A program made the translations under genes and the position numbers. From positions 1 to 64,000 of the forward strand of contig VBAH01000014.1 in the NCBI GenBank assembly GCA_005884685.1: DNA of 64,000 bases, in the 5' to 3' direction. Positions 26,158-34,754 of the stretch are shown here, in pieces. This stretch comes from Alphaproteobacteria bacterium (lineage in GTDB: Bacteria; Pseudomonadota; Alphaproteobacteria; Rhizobiales; Xanthobacteraceae). The notes under the pieces are model-generated. The model had not been told where the DNA came from. It saw nothing but the letters and a program-made list of their open reading frames with translations, and did not search any database. How positions within the stretch are numbered: the stretch's first letter is position 1; each line of letters starts with the position of its first letter.

Positions 26158-26479
26158 GGCGGTCTCCGCGAAAAGACGGCTGGGCCGGATCACTCGAAGC
26201 CGGCGATGTACAAAATGAGAGCGTGGCACGCCTCCCTGAGGCCGCCACGGAGCATGGTCATCGGACAGCGCACGGCCACAAGCAATATTCGGTAAAGTAC
26301 GGAGGGATTGGAACTTTGCGTGCGCATTTGCCGCCGTCCCCTGCCGCTTCACGGCCCGGTTGAGGCGGCGGTATCCTCCAGGCCGGTCCCCGGCAAGGAT
26401 GCGGCCGCCTGGCGCCCCGCCGCAGCCCCTTGCGCGGCGGGAACCAAGCGGCCAAGTGTGCGCTTTCGCATCGACGCTC
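26158..26479. other. Intergenic stretch, divergent promoters expected
   Basis: About 320 bases between the Cys-rich gene (minus) and the ABC exporter (plus). Nothing recognisable was seen apart from an in-frame upstream extension of the ABC gene that looks non-coding. Confidence 0.35.
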
Positions 26480-27238
26480 ATGGACGCCCGCACGCTCGAT
26501 CCAATCGTCACGGCCGACCGGCTCGCCAAGGTCTACAAGACCTCGGTCGCGGTCGAGGGAATTTCGTTCGCGCTCGCGCGCGGCTCGATTACCGGCCTGC
26601 TCGGCGGCAACGGCGCGGGCAAGACCACCACGATCGCGATGCTGATGGGACTGGTCACGCCGACCAGCGGCAGCGTGCGCGTGCTCGGCGCCGAGATGCC
26701 GCGCGAGCGCTACCGCGTGCTGCATCGGATGAATTTCGAGAGCCCGTATGTCGAAATGCCGATGCGGCTCACCATCCGCCAGAACCTTACCGTGTTCGGC
26801 ATGCTGTATGGCGTCGCGAATCTCGCCGCGCGCATCGCCGCAATCGCCGCCGAACTGGAGCTGACCGATCTGCTCGACCGCCCGACCGGCAAGCTCTCGG
26901 CCGGACAGAAGACGCGCGTGTCGCTCGCGAAAGCGCTGATCAACACGCCGGACCTGCTGCTGCTCGACGAGCCGACCGCCTCGCTCGATCCGGACACCGC
27001 CGACTGGGTGCGCGCGCGGCTCGAGCGCTACCGCGATACGCACGGCGCCACCATGCTGATCGCCTCGCACAACATGGCGGAAGTGGAACGCCTGTGCGAG
27101 AGGGTGATCTTCATGAAGCGCGGCAGAATAGAGGACGACGACACGCCGGCGCGGCTGCTCGCACGCTATGGGCGCGAGACCCTGGAGGAAGTGTTTCTCG
27201 ATGTCGCGCGCGGGCGCGATCGGCAGCCGACGCGATGA
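26480..27238 (+). CDS. ABC-2 type exporter ATP-binding protein
   Basis: This 252-residue ATPase has Walker A GGNGAGKTTT near 43, signature LSAGQKTR, Walker B LLLLDEPTASLD and the switch His in ASHNMAEVERL. The pattern fits ABC-2 exporters for drugs, polysaccharides or lipids (CcmA/DrrA-like). The ATG at 26480 gives a normal start (MDARTLDPIVTADRL); about 40 upstream in-frame residues are Pro/Arg-rich and unlike the family. Its stop overlaps the permease ATG (ATGA), so the pair is translationally coupled. The exported substrate is unknown. Confidence 0.88.
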   Translation: MDARTLDPIVTADRLAKVYKTSVAVEGISFALARGSITGLLGGNGAGKTTTIAMLMGLVTPTSGSVRVLGAEMPRERYRVLHRMNFESPYVEMPMRLTIRQNLTVFGMLYGVANLAARIAAIAAELELTDLLDRPTGKLSAGQKTRVSLAKALINTPDLLLLDEPTASLDPDTADWVRARLERYRDTHGATMLIASHNMAEVERLCERVIFMKRGRIEDDDTPARLLARYGRETLEEVFLDVARGRDRQPTR

Positions 27239-28047
27239 GCGACGTCGCGCAGGCGTTTTCGTTTCGCCGCGTCGGCGCGATGGTGCTGCGCTACTGGTAC
27301 CTGCTGCGCTCGTCGTTCGCGCGGCTGATCGAGCTGATCTACTGGCCGGCGGTGCAGATGCTGATGTGGGGCTTCCTGCAGACCTATCTCGCCGGCCAGG
27401 GCAGCCGCTACGCGCAGGCCGGTGGCGTGCTGGTCGGCGCCGTGATGCTGTGGGACATCCTGTTCCGCGGGCAGCTCGGATTTTCCATCTCGTTCCTGGA
27501 AGAGATGTACGCGCGCAACCTCGGCAACCTGATGATCTCGCCGCTGCGCGCCTATGAGTTCGTCGCCGCGCTGATGATCATGAGCATCGTGCGGCTGACC
27601 ATCGGGATCGTGCCGGTGACGCTGATGGCGATCGCCTTCTTCGGTTTCAATCTGTGGGCGCTCGGGCTCGCGCTCGCGGCATTCTTCGCGAACCTGATGC
27701 TGACCGGCTGGGCGGTCGGCATTTTCGTGTCCGGGCTGGTGTTGCGGAACGGGCTCGGCGCCGAGACGTTTGCCTGGAGCATCATGTTCCTGTTCCTGCC
27801 GCTCACCTGCGTCTATTACCCGGTTGCGGTGCTGCCCCCCTGGTTGCAGACCGCTGCCTGGTTGCTTCCCCCCACTTACGTGTTCGAAGGCATGCGCGCG
27901 TTGCTGATCGACCACACCTTCCGCGCCGACCTGATGGTGCAAGCGTTCGCGCTCAATATCGTGCTGTTTTCGCTCGCTGTTTTCGCCTTTCTGGCGCTGC
28001 TCGCCTCGGCCCGGCGCAACGGCTCCCTGATGCAGACGGGCGAATAA
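27235..28047 (+). CDS. ABC-2 type exporter permease
   Basis: This 270-residue protein has about six membrane helices and the ABC-2 membrane fold: an N-terminal amphipathic segment (AMVLRYWYLLRSSFARLIE), a central FLEEMYARNLGNLMISPLRAYEF loop that contacts the ATPase, and the late motif CVYYPVAVLPPWLQ typical of the family. It forms an exporter with the ATPase encoded just upstream, whose stop it overlaps by four bases. Substrate is not predictable. The next gene (phaZ) begins 65 bases later in the same direction but is probably independent. Confidence 0.88.
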   Translation: MSDVAQAFSFRRVGAMVLRYWYLLRSSFARLIELIYWPAVQMLMWGFLQTYLAGQGSRYAQAGGVLVGAVMLWDILFRGQLGFSISFLEEMYARNLGNLMISPLRAYEFVAALMIMSIVRLTIGIVPVTLMAIAFFGFNLWALGLALAAFFANLMLTGWAVGIFVSGLVLRNGLGAETFAWSIMFLFLPLTCVYYPVAVLPPWLQTAAWLLPPTYVFEGMRALLIDHTFRADLMVQAFALNIVLFSLAVFAFLALLASARRNGSLMQTGE

Positions 28048-28112
28048 TTCATCAATCCGGCGCAGACTTTCCCAACGGCAATTGGCGCTCGGCCCACCTT
28101 GCGTGTTGACTT

Positions 28113-29507
28113 ATGACCGAAAAAAGACACCCTGCTGCAGTGCAAAAAGTCGGGCCGGGGCCAGACCACATGCCAATTGGCGAATTCGGCGGGGCAGCCG
28201 CGCTGCCCGGCGGCGGCAGCCCGTTCTTCTCGGCGCCGATGTACTGGTTTTACGAGTTGGGCCACGCCGCGCTGACGCCGGCGCGCGCCTTCGCCGACGC
28301 GGGGCGCATCTTCTACAAAAACCCGGCCAATCCGTTCGCCCATACTGCCGCCGGCAAGGCTGCGGCAGCGGCGTTCGAACTGTTCGAGCGCACCACGCGC
28401 CGCTACAGCCAGCCCGAATGGGGCATCGACACGACCATGGTCGGCGGCGAGCGCGTGGGCGTCCACATCGTGCCGGTGTGGGAGCGCCCGTTCTGCCGGC
28501 TCCTCCGTTTCGAGCGCGCGCTCGAGCATGCGCCCAAGCGTCCGCAGCCCAAGCTGCTGATCGTCGCGCCGATGTCGGGCCACTACGCCACCTTGCTGCG
28601 CGGCACCGTCGAGGCCTTCCTGCCGAACCACGACGTCTACATCACCGAGTGGGTCGACGCGCGCATGGTGCCGGTCGCGGACGGGCGCTTCGATCTCGAC
28701 GATTACATCGATTACGTCATCTCGATGCTGCATGCGCTCGGCGGCAACACCCATGTGGTCGCCGTGTGCCAGCCGTCGGTGCCGGTGCTCGCCGCCGTCG
28801 CCCGCATGGAGGCGGAGGGCGATGCCTACGTGCCGCTGACCATGACCCTGATGGGCGGCCCGATCGACACGCGCGAGCATCCGACCGTCGTGAACAAGCT
28901 CGCCGAGCAGCGCGGCATCGACTGGTTCCGCCGCCACGTCATCACCAAGGTGCCGTTCCCGCATCCGGGCTTCATGCGCGACGTCTATCCGGGCTTCCTG
29001 CAGCTCAACGGCTTCGTTACCATGAACCTCGATCGCCACATCGATGCGCACCGCAATTTGTTCCGCCACCTGGTCGAGGGCGACGGCGACTCGGCGATGA
29101 AGCACCGCGAGTTCTATGACGAATATCTCGCCGTCATGGACCTCTCCGCCGAATTCTATCTGCAGACGGTCGAGACCGTGTTCATCCGCCACGATCTGCC
29201 GAAAGGCCGCATGACCCATCGCGGCAAGCCGGTCGATCTTTCGAAGATTACCCGCGTCGCGCTGCTCACCATCGAGGGCGAGCATGACGACATTTCCGGC
29301 GTCGGCCAGACGCAGGCCGCGCACGGGCTGTGCGTGAACATCCCGGAAGAGAACAAGATGCACTATTTGCAGCCGGGCGTCGGCCATTACGGCGTGTTCA
29401 ACGGCTCGCGCTTCCGCTCCGAGATCGCGCCGCGCATTTCGGATTTCGCGCTGTCGCACAACGGCCAGGGCAAAGGCAGCAGGCGCAAGGCGCTCGCGGG
29501 GGCGTAA
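28113..29507 (+). CDS. phaZ: Intracellular polyhydroxyalkanoate depolymerase
   Basis: This 464-residue protein matches the intracellular PHB depolymerase family that mobilises storage granules. The nucleophile is a cysteine in the lipase-box-like VCQPSVP (about Cys219), as in Cupriavidus PhaZ; downstream lie LMGGPIDTR, the acid region in TIEGEHDDISG and the His in GVGHYGVFNG. The core normally begins near MYWFYELGHAAL. The frame here starts earlier at ATG 28113, but no Shine-Dalgarno is visible there or at the internal ATGs, so the first 40 or so residues (with a Gly/Pro-rich stretch) are uncertain. Confidence 0.9.
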   Translation: MTEKRHPAAVQKVGPGPDHMPIGEFGGAAALPGGGSPFFSAPMYWFYELGHAALTPARAFADAGRIFYKNPANPFAHTAAGKAAAAAFELFERTTRRYSQPEWGIDTTMVGGERVGVHIVPVWERPFCRLLRFERALEHAPKRPQPKLLIVAPMSGHYATLLRGTVEAFLPNHDVYITEWVDARMVPVADGRFDLDDYIDYVISMLHALGGNTHVVAVCQPSVPVLAAVARMEAEGDAYVPLTMTLMGGPIDTREHPTVVNKLAEQRGIDWFRRHVITKVPFPHPGFMRDVYPGFLQLNGFVTMNLDRHIDAHRNLFRHLVEGDGDSAMKHREFYDEYLAVMDLSAEFYLQTVETVFIRHDLPKGRMTHRGKPVDLSKITRVALLTIEGEHDDISGVGQTQAAHGLCVNIPEENKMHYLQPGVGHYGVFNGSRFRSEIAPRISDFALSHNGQGKGSRRKALAGA

Positions 29508-29513
29508 CCTTCA

Positions 29514-29592
29514 CCGCTCATTCCCGCGCAAGCGGGAATCCAGTTCTTTCTTCATCTTGGCCCTGGGTCCCCGCTTTCGCGGGGACGAGCGG
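29514..29592. repeat. Dispersed palindromic repeat (CCGCTCATTCCCGCG...GGGGACGAGCGG)
   Basis: Two inverted arms, each itself a GC hairpin (CCCGCGCAAGCGGG and CCCCGCTTTCGCGGGG), joined by about 30 bases. It lies between phaZ and the next gene. Confidence 0.85.
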
Positions 29593-29641
29593 AACGGATT
29601 TGCCGCTATAATCATCCGCGATTCCCCGCTGAGACACACCC

Positions 29642-30385
29642 ATGTCGCTGCGCGCGCTCCTGTTTCGCCGGCCGCCCGATCCGCAGCTGATCGAAATCGC
29701 GTTCGACGGGGCGATCTTTTCCGTCCAGCTGCGCCGCCACGCCCAAGCGCGGCGCTATACGCTGCGCGTGCAAGCGGCAAACCGCGCGGTCGTGCTGACC
29801 ATGCCGCTGCGCGGCAGCGTCAGGGAGGCGCGCGCCTTCGCGGAACGCAACGGCGGCTGGATCGCGGCGCGGCTCAAACGCCTGCCGCAGGCGATCCCGT
29901 TCGTGCATGGATTGGAGCTGCCGTTGCGCGGCGAGCCGCATCGCATCGTGCATCGCACCGCGCGCGGCACGGTGTGGATCGAGGCGGGCGAACCATCGCT
30001 GCTCTGTGTCGCGGGCGACTCCGCACACCTTGCCCGGCGCGTGCGCGATTTTCTCAAACGCGAGGCGAAGCGCGATCTGGAGATCGCGAGCCGGCGCTAC
30101 GCGGCCATGCTCGGCGTCACCGTCAAACGCGTCTCCGTGCGGGATCAGACCAGCCGCTGGGGCTCGTGCACGGCGGCCGGCGTGCTCTCCTATTCGTGGC
30201 GGCTCATTCTCGCGCCGCCGTATGTGCTCGATTATCTCGCCGCGCATGAGGTCGCGCATCTGATCGAGATGAACCACTCGCGCGCCTTCTGGCGCGTGGT
30301 CGCACGCATCTATCCGGACTGGCAGCGCGCTAAGGCCTGGCTCAATGCGCACGGCGCCGCGCTGCATCGTTACGGGGAGCAATAA
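29642..30385 (+). CDS. YgjP-like zinc-dependent hydrolase (SprT/DUF45 family)
   Basis: This 247-residue protein of the WLM/DUF45 (YgjP) family has the metalloprotease-like zinc motif HEVAHLIEMNHSRAFW (His202, Glu203, His206 and a third His near 212) preceded by SRWGSCTAAGVLSYSWRLI, a hallmark block of the family. E. coli YgjP was reported to hydrolyse UTP/nucleotides, and the fold resembles M48 peptidases, so the true substrate remains open. The ATG at 29642 gives the standard N-terminus (short linker, then PQLIEIAFDG). It sits between two copies of the same palindromic repeat and appears monocistronic. Confidence 0.87.
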   Translation: MSLRALLFRRPPDPQLIEIAFDGAIFSVQLRRHAQARRYTLRVQAANRAVVLTMPLRGSVREARAFAERNGGWIAARLKRLPQAIPFVHGLELPLRGEPHRIVHRTARGTVWIEAGEPSLLCVAGDSAHLARRVRDFLKREAKRDLEIASRRYAAMLGVTVKRVSVRDQTSRWGSCTAAGVLSYSWRLILAPPYVLDYLAAHEVAHLIEMNHSRAFWRVVARIYPDWQRAKAWLNAHGAALHRYGEQ

Positions 30386-30395
30386 TCAATCATCA

Positions 30396-30469
30396 CCGCT
30401 CGTCCCCGCGAAAGCGGGGACCCAGCTCTTTGCAAAGGCCTGGATACCCCCTTCCGCGGGTAGGAGCGG
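30396..30469. repeat. Dispersed palindromic repeat
   Basis: Same family as 29514-29592, with a more diverged right arm (CCTTCCGCGGGTAGGAGCGG). It separates converging genes. Confidence 0.8.
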
Positions 30470-30475
30470 ATGGGG

Positions 30476-32029
30476 TCACTGCGGCAGCGCGCTGATCGCG
30501 ACCTTCACGGTTCCGTCGGCCTCCGCGATCACCCGCAGGGTCTTGGCGTCGTACTCGATCCCGGCAAGGCGCAGATCGATCACCGCGGCATCGACCTGCA
30601 CCCCCTCGCCGCCCTTGCGGAAATCCGCGATCGCGGCCTCGATGCTGCGCCGCGCGTTTGCGGCGAACGGCTTCAGGTCGATGCGGGCATGTTCGGCGAG
30701 CGCATCCTTCAGATACGGAATTGCTGCGCGCGCCGCGGCGCCGAGCAGCCCGAATGCGGTTTCGGAGTCCACGTCGAGCTCGATCGCGGTGAGGCGGAGA
30801 ACCTGCTTCGCGCGATCGAGCTCCGGCTTGCCCCAGACATGCACCGTGGCGTCGGCGCCGAAGCCGAACCAGCTCTTCTTCTCGGCCGCCTTGACGCCCA
30901 GCGTGATCAGCAGCCGGTCGCCCGAGGCCGCCACGGTGGCACGATTGATCGTTACGGCAACGGCGCCGCTTCCGTCCTCCGGGAATGTCTTTCCCTTGAG
31001 CTGCGCCTCGATCAGCTTGTTGACCTCGGTGAACGGCACGTCGATCGGCACGCCGATCGCAACGCGCCCCTGCTCCATCGGCGGCACGATGTCCAGCGTC
31101 GCCGGGAACGGACAGTCCGGCTTGCTCTCGGCAGGCGTGATGCGCGTCTCGGCCTGTACGCCGACGGTGAGGGTCACGGCCGCGGCATCGATGCGCGGCT
31201 GCGCCGCGACCGCGCGCACCGGGCGTACTTCGAGCCAGAGATCGGGCACGCCGGGGGCGGCCTTGCCGAGCGGTATAGAGCGGCACATCTTCGTCCACTC
31301 GCGCCGCGCTGCTACCTCGATCGCCGGATTGTTGCGGATGCGCGCCTGCAGCGCGGCCATCTGCTCGCCGACCGCGCGGTCGATGAGCGGCTTCACTTCG
31401 CGTGACAGGTTGATCCGCGCGCCGAGGACCGACAGATTGGCATCGCCGATATTGGCCTGTCCCGACAGGTTCGGCTCGATCCGCCAGTTCGGCAGGATCG
31501 CGGGCCGCACGTTCATCGTGACGTTGCCGCGCACCTCGGCGCGCTGATCGAGCGCGCGGCCGGTCAAGTCGCCCATCTGCTTGCCGAGCGATTCGTTCAG
31601 CAGGCCGCCGAGCGCGCCCGTGATCGCACCGACTTGATTGCCGACCTGCGCGCCGATCTGGCCGGTGAGGCGGAACGTGCCGTTGAGCGGCGTCACGACT
31701 GTCAGCCCTTCGGGGCGGCCGCCGAGCGCAAGCGCCCCGCGATTGATGGTCCATCCGAGCTCGGCGTTCTGCAGCAGTTGCCCGAGCGGATTCTCGCGCT
31801 TGCCGGAGAGATCGCGCGGCGCCTGCGCCTCCATGGCATCGCGGATCGCCGAAAGCGCGATCGCGGCGGGCGCGATGACGACTGAGGCGCGTGTCACCGG
31901 CTGCAGCGGCGCACTGTCGGCCAATGCCGGTTTTCGCTCCGGTCCCGCGGGCCAAAGAAAGAGAACTGCGAGCAGCGCCACCACAATGGCAGCGATGGCG
32001 GCAGCCCCGCCCAGCAGAATCTTCCCCAT
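30476..32029 (-). CDS. DUF4403 family protein, membrane-anchored
   Basis: This 517-residue protein has an N-terminal membrane anchor (about 3-25, KILLGGAAAIAAIVVALLAV) and a large domain matching the DUF4403 family, which has tubular-lipid-binding-like features in some members. It contains repeated amphipathic beta-rich segments and a late IELDVDSETAFGLLG region. I use ATG 32029 (MGKILLGGAA); a TTG frame extends eight residues further. No Shine-Dalgarno is clear for either. It likely acts in the periplasm, perhaps in envelope lipid or lipoprotein handling; no function is established. It lies downstream of the PBP1A gene on the same strand with a 54-base gap. Confidence 0.8.
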   Translation of the reverse strand: MGKILLGGAAAIAAIVVALLAVLFLWPAGPERKPALADSAPLQPVTRASVVIAPAAIALSAIRDAMEAQAPRDLSGKRENPLGQLLQNAELGWTINRGALALGGRPEGLTVVTPLNGTFRLTGQIGAQVGNQVGAITGALGGLLNESLGKQMGDLTGRALDQRAEVRGNVTMNVRPAILPNWRIEPNLSGQANIGDANLSVLGARINLSREVKPLIDRAVGEQMAALQARIRNNPAIEVAARREWTKMCRSIPLGKAAPGVPDLWLEVRPVRAVAAQPRIDAAAVTLTVGVQAETRITPAESKPDCPFPATLDIVPPMEQGRVAIGVPIDVPFTEVNKLIEAQLKGKTFPEDGSGAVAVTINRATVAASGDRLLITLGVKAAEKKSWFGFGADATVHVWGKPELDRAKQVLRLTAIELDVDSETAFGLLGAAARAAIPYLKDALAEHARIDLKPFAANARRSIEAAIADFRKGGEGVQVDAAVIDLRLAGIEYDAKTLRVIAEADGTVKVAISALPQ

Positions 32030-32083
32030 GAACCGGATGCTAGAGGAGCGCAATGTCGCGCGCCAGCGGCGCGCGAGACGCGC

Positions 32084-34456
32084 TCAGCGCCGCCCGAACA
32101 GGTTGTCGAAGAAATTCCCGACGCCGGAATTGGAGGTCGGCTGCACCTCCGGCATGGCGCCGCCGCCCACGCTGCCGGGCGGACGCGGAATGCTGGAGGT
32201 CGACGCGGGCACGGCGGCCATCCGTTGCGGCGGATGGTACTGCGGCTGCGGCGGCGGCGCGGAAGCGAGCGGCAACGGCGCGGCGATCTGGCGTGGCGGC
32301 TGCACGCTGCGCGCCGGCGGTGTCGGCTGCTTCAGCGGCGCAGCGATGACCTGCTGCGGACGCGGCGGAGGCGCGCGCGGCGCTGAGGCAGGTGGCGGCG
32401 CGAGCGCAATGGGCGGCCTTGCCGGCGCCAGCGGCACCAGCGGGCGGGCATCGTCCTCGCGCGACAGCGGCGTTGCGGCGTGCGGCGGCGACAGCATCGA
32501 GGTGAGCGGATTCGCGGGCATCATGGGAGGCGATGCGGGTGCCTGCGGCGTGAGATCGATCGTGCGCCCCGCCATGCCGGGCAGGTCCGCCATCGGCAGG
32601 CCTTGGTGCGCGGCCTTCATGAACCGGCTCCAGATGTCGACCGGCATGGCGCCGCCGGTCAGCTTCTTGGTGGCCGAGTTGTCGTCGTTGCCGAGCCACA
32701 CGCCCGCGATCAGGTGGCCGGTGTAGCCGATGAACCAGGCGTCGCGATAATCCTGGCTCGTGCCGGTCTTGCCGGCGGCCGGGAAGCCGGCGAGATCGGC
32801 CTTGCGCGCCGTGCCGGAGTTGAGGGTCTCCTGCATCATCTGGTTCATCATCGCGGCGGTGCGCTCGTCGATGACGCGGCCGAGCCCGGGATTGTGCGCG
32901 CGGTAGATCAGCTTGCCGCCGGCGGTGCGCACCTTGTCGATCACATGCGGCGCGACCGCGATGCCGCCGTTGGCGAACGGCACGTAGGACGACACCAGCT
33001 CCATCACGGAGACTTCCGAAGTGCCGAGCGCGATCGAGGCATTCGGCTCGAGCTTCGAGGAGATACCGAGCCGGTGCGCGGTGCGCACCACGGCCTGCGG
33101 TCCGACCTCCAAGGTGAGGCGCACCGAGACGGTGTTGAGCGAGAGCGCGAGCGCCTTGGTGAGCGACACCGGCCCGAAATATTCGTGGCCGTAGTTCTCC
33201 GGCTTCCAGCCCTTCACGTCGATCGGCTTGTCCTCGCGCACGGTATCGGGGGTCAGCCCGCGCTCCAGCGCCGCGAGATAGACGAACGGCTTGAACGCCG
33301 AGCCCGGCTGGCGCTTCGCCGCGACCGCGCGATTGAACTGGCTCTCGGCGTAGTTCTTGCCGCCGACCAGAGCGCGCACCGCGCCCTGGGGCGTCATCAC
33401 CACCATGGCGCCCTGCTCGACGTCGAATTTCGCGCCCTTCGGAATCAGTTCATCGAGCAGCGCTTTCTCGGCATTCGCCTGCAGGGTCGGATCGATCGTG
33501 GTCTCGACCACGATGTCCTGCTCGACATGCCCGACCACGTCGTTGAGCACATCCATCACCCAGTCGGCGACGTAATTGATCGAGCCGCCGGCGGTCTGCT
33601 GGACGATCTTCGGCGCGATCGCGATCGCGCCCTTGGCGGCGTCGGGCGAGACGTAACCCGCATCCGCCATCGCGGCGAGCACGATCTGCGCGCGCCGTTC
33701 CGCGCCGTCGAAGTTGCGCGTCGGCGCGAGCTTCGAGGGCGACTTGACGAGGCCGGCGAGCAGCGCGGCTTCCGAGAGCGTGACGTTGCGCGCGGACTTG
33801 CCGAAGTAGCGCTGCGCCGCGGCTTCGACGCCGTAGGCACCGTTGCCGCAATAGACGCGGTTGAGATAGAGATCGAGGATCTCGTCCTTGGAATATTTGC
33901 GCTCCAGCCAGAGCGCGAGGATCACCTCCTGCAGCTTGCGCTGCATGGTGCGCTCCTGCGTCAGGAACAGGTTCTTGGCGAGCTGCTGACTGATGGTCGA
34001 GCCACCCTGCGACACGCCGCGATGCAAGACGTTGGCGCCGAGCGCGCGCGCGACGCCGAACGGGTCGATGCCGTAGTGCGAATAGAAGCGCCGGTCTTCG
34101 ATCGCCAGGAAGGCCTTCGGCAGGAACGCAGGCAGCTCGCGCAGCGGCACGGCCGAGCCGCCCATCTCGCCGCGCGTCGCTAGCACGCGCCCGTTCAGGC
34201 CGACGATCTGGATCGAGGGCGGACGCTTCGGCACCTCGAGCGACTGGATCGGCGGCAGGTGCGCGGCGACCCATCCGATCACGCCGATCGCGCCGATGAA
34301 GCCCCACAGGCCGAGCACCAGCGACCAGTATGCGGCGCGGCCCACGAGCGAGCGGCGCTTGCCTTTGCTTTTCTTTCTCTTGCGCGATTTGCCGGAGCCG
34401 CGCGCGGGCTCCATCGTGGGCTCGCGGCGTTCCTCACTCTGACTGTTTGCCGCCAT
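32084..34456 (-). CDS. Penicillin-binding protein 1A-type bifunctional peptidoglycan synthase
   Basis: This 790-residue protein has a basic cytoplasmic N-terminus (SGKSRKRKKSKGKRR), a membrane helix at 43-65, then a GT51 glycosyltransferase with catalytic Glu120 in IEDRRFYSHYGID and GGSTISQQLAKN. The transpeptidase domain has SAFK (386-389), SLN (439-441) and KTGT (563-566). The last 150 residues are a Pro/Ala-rich tail ending NFFDNLFGRR, common in rhizobial PBP1A proteins. It polymerises and cross-links peptidoglycan at the inner membrane. I chose ATG 34456, with AGGGG upstream, over an upstream GTG at 34504. Confidence 0.93.
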   Translation of the reverse strand: MAANSQSEERREPTMEPARGSGKSRKRKKSKGKRRSLVGRAAYWSLVLGLWGFIGAIGVIGWVAAHLPPIQSLEVPKRPPSIQIVGLNGRVLATRGEMGGSAVPLRELPAFLPKAFLAIEDRRFYSHYGIDPFGVARALGANVLHRGVSQGGSTISQQLAKNLFLTQERTMQRKLQEVILALWLERKYSKDEILDLYLNRVYCGNGAYGVEAAAQRYFGKSARNVTLSEAALLAGLVKSPSKLAPTRNFDGAERRAQIVLAAMADAGYVSPDAAKGAIAIAPKIVQQTAGGSINYVADWVMDVLNDVVGHVEQDIVVETTIDPTLQANAEKALLDELIPKGAKFDVEQGAMVVMTPQGAVRALVGGKNYAESQFNRAVAAKRQPGSAFKPFVYLAALERGLTPDTVREDKPIDVKGWKPENYGHEYFGPVSLTKALALSLNTVSVRLTLEVGPQAVVRTAHRLGISSKLEPNASIALGTSEVSVMELVSSYVPFANGGIAVAPHVIDKVRTAGGKLIYRAHNPGLGRVIDERTAAMMNQMMQETLNSGTARKADLAGFPAAGKTGTSQDYRDAWFIGYTGHLIAGVWLGNDDNSATKKLTGGAMPVDIWSRFMKAAHQGLPMADLPGMAGRTIDLTPQAPASPPMMPANPLTSMLSPPHAATPLSREDDARPLVPLAPARPPIALAPPPASAPRAPPPRPQQVIAAPLKQPTPPARSVQPPRQIAAPLPLASAPPPQPQYHPPQRMAAVPASTSSIPRPPGSVGGGAMPEVQPTSNSGVGNFFDNLFGRR

Positions 34457-34616
34457 ACGCGCCCCTGGCCCATCTCCGTTACGCGGAGACTCCCTTGGCC
34501 GCACGCTAAGCGGCGCGGTTTAATGCGCGGTTAAGTATTCGGGTGCGGTGACGATGCAGACTCTCGCGTTGCGTCCAATCAGTGCCGGCTGTTGTCATGG
34601 TTAACGGTTGCTAACT

Positions 34617-34753
34617 GTCATCCCGGCCGAGCGCAGCGAGAGCCGGGATCCATCAAGCTGCATTCGAGGATGTGAGAAATGGGTCCAGGATAGCCGCGGA
34701 GCCTGTCGTCGGGCCGGCCCTCGGCCGGACCCGTTGGCGGCTTCCGGGACGGC
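34617..34753. repeat. Dispersed palindromic repeat (GTCATCCCGGCC...TTCCGGGACGGC)
   Basis: Inverted ends as in the copy at 14921-15039, with an inner GGGCCGG/CCGGCCC hairpin. It abuts the 3' end of glnD. Confidence 0.75.
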
Positions 34754-34754
34754 A

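Noticed and set aside
26360-26479. Extended N-terminus of the ABC exporter ATPase
   Set aside because: The 40 extra residues are Pro/Arg-rich, have no ribosome-binding site, and the family starts at the ATG at 26480.
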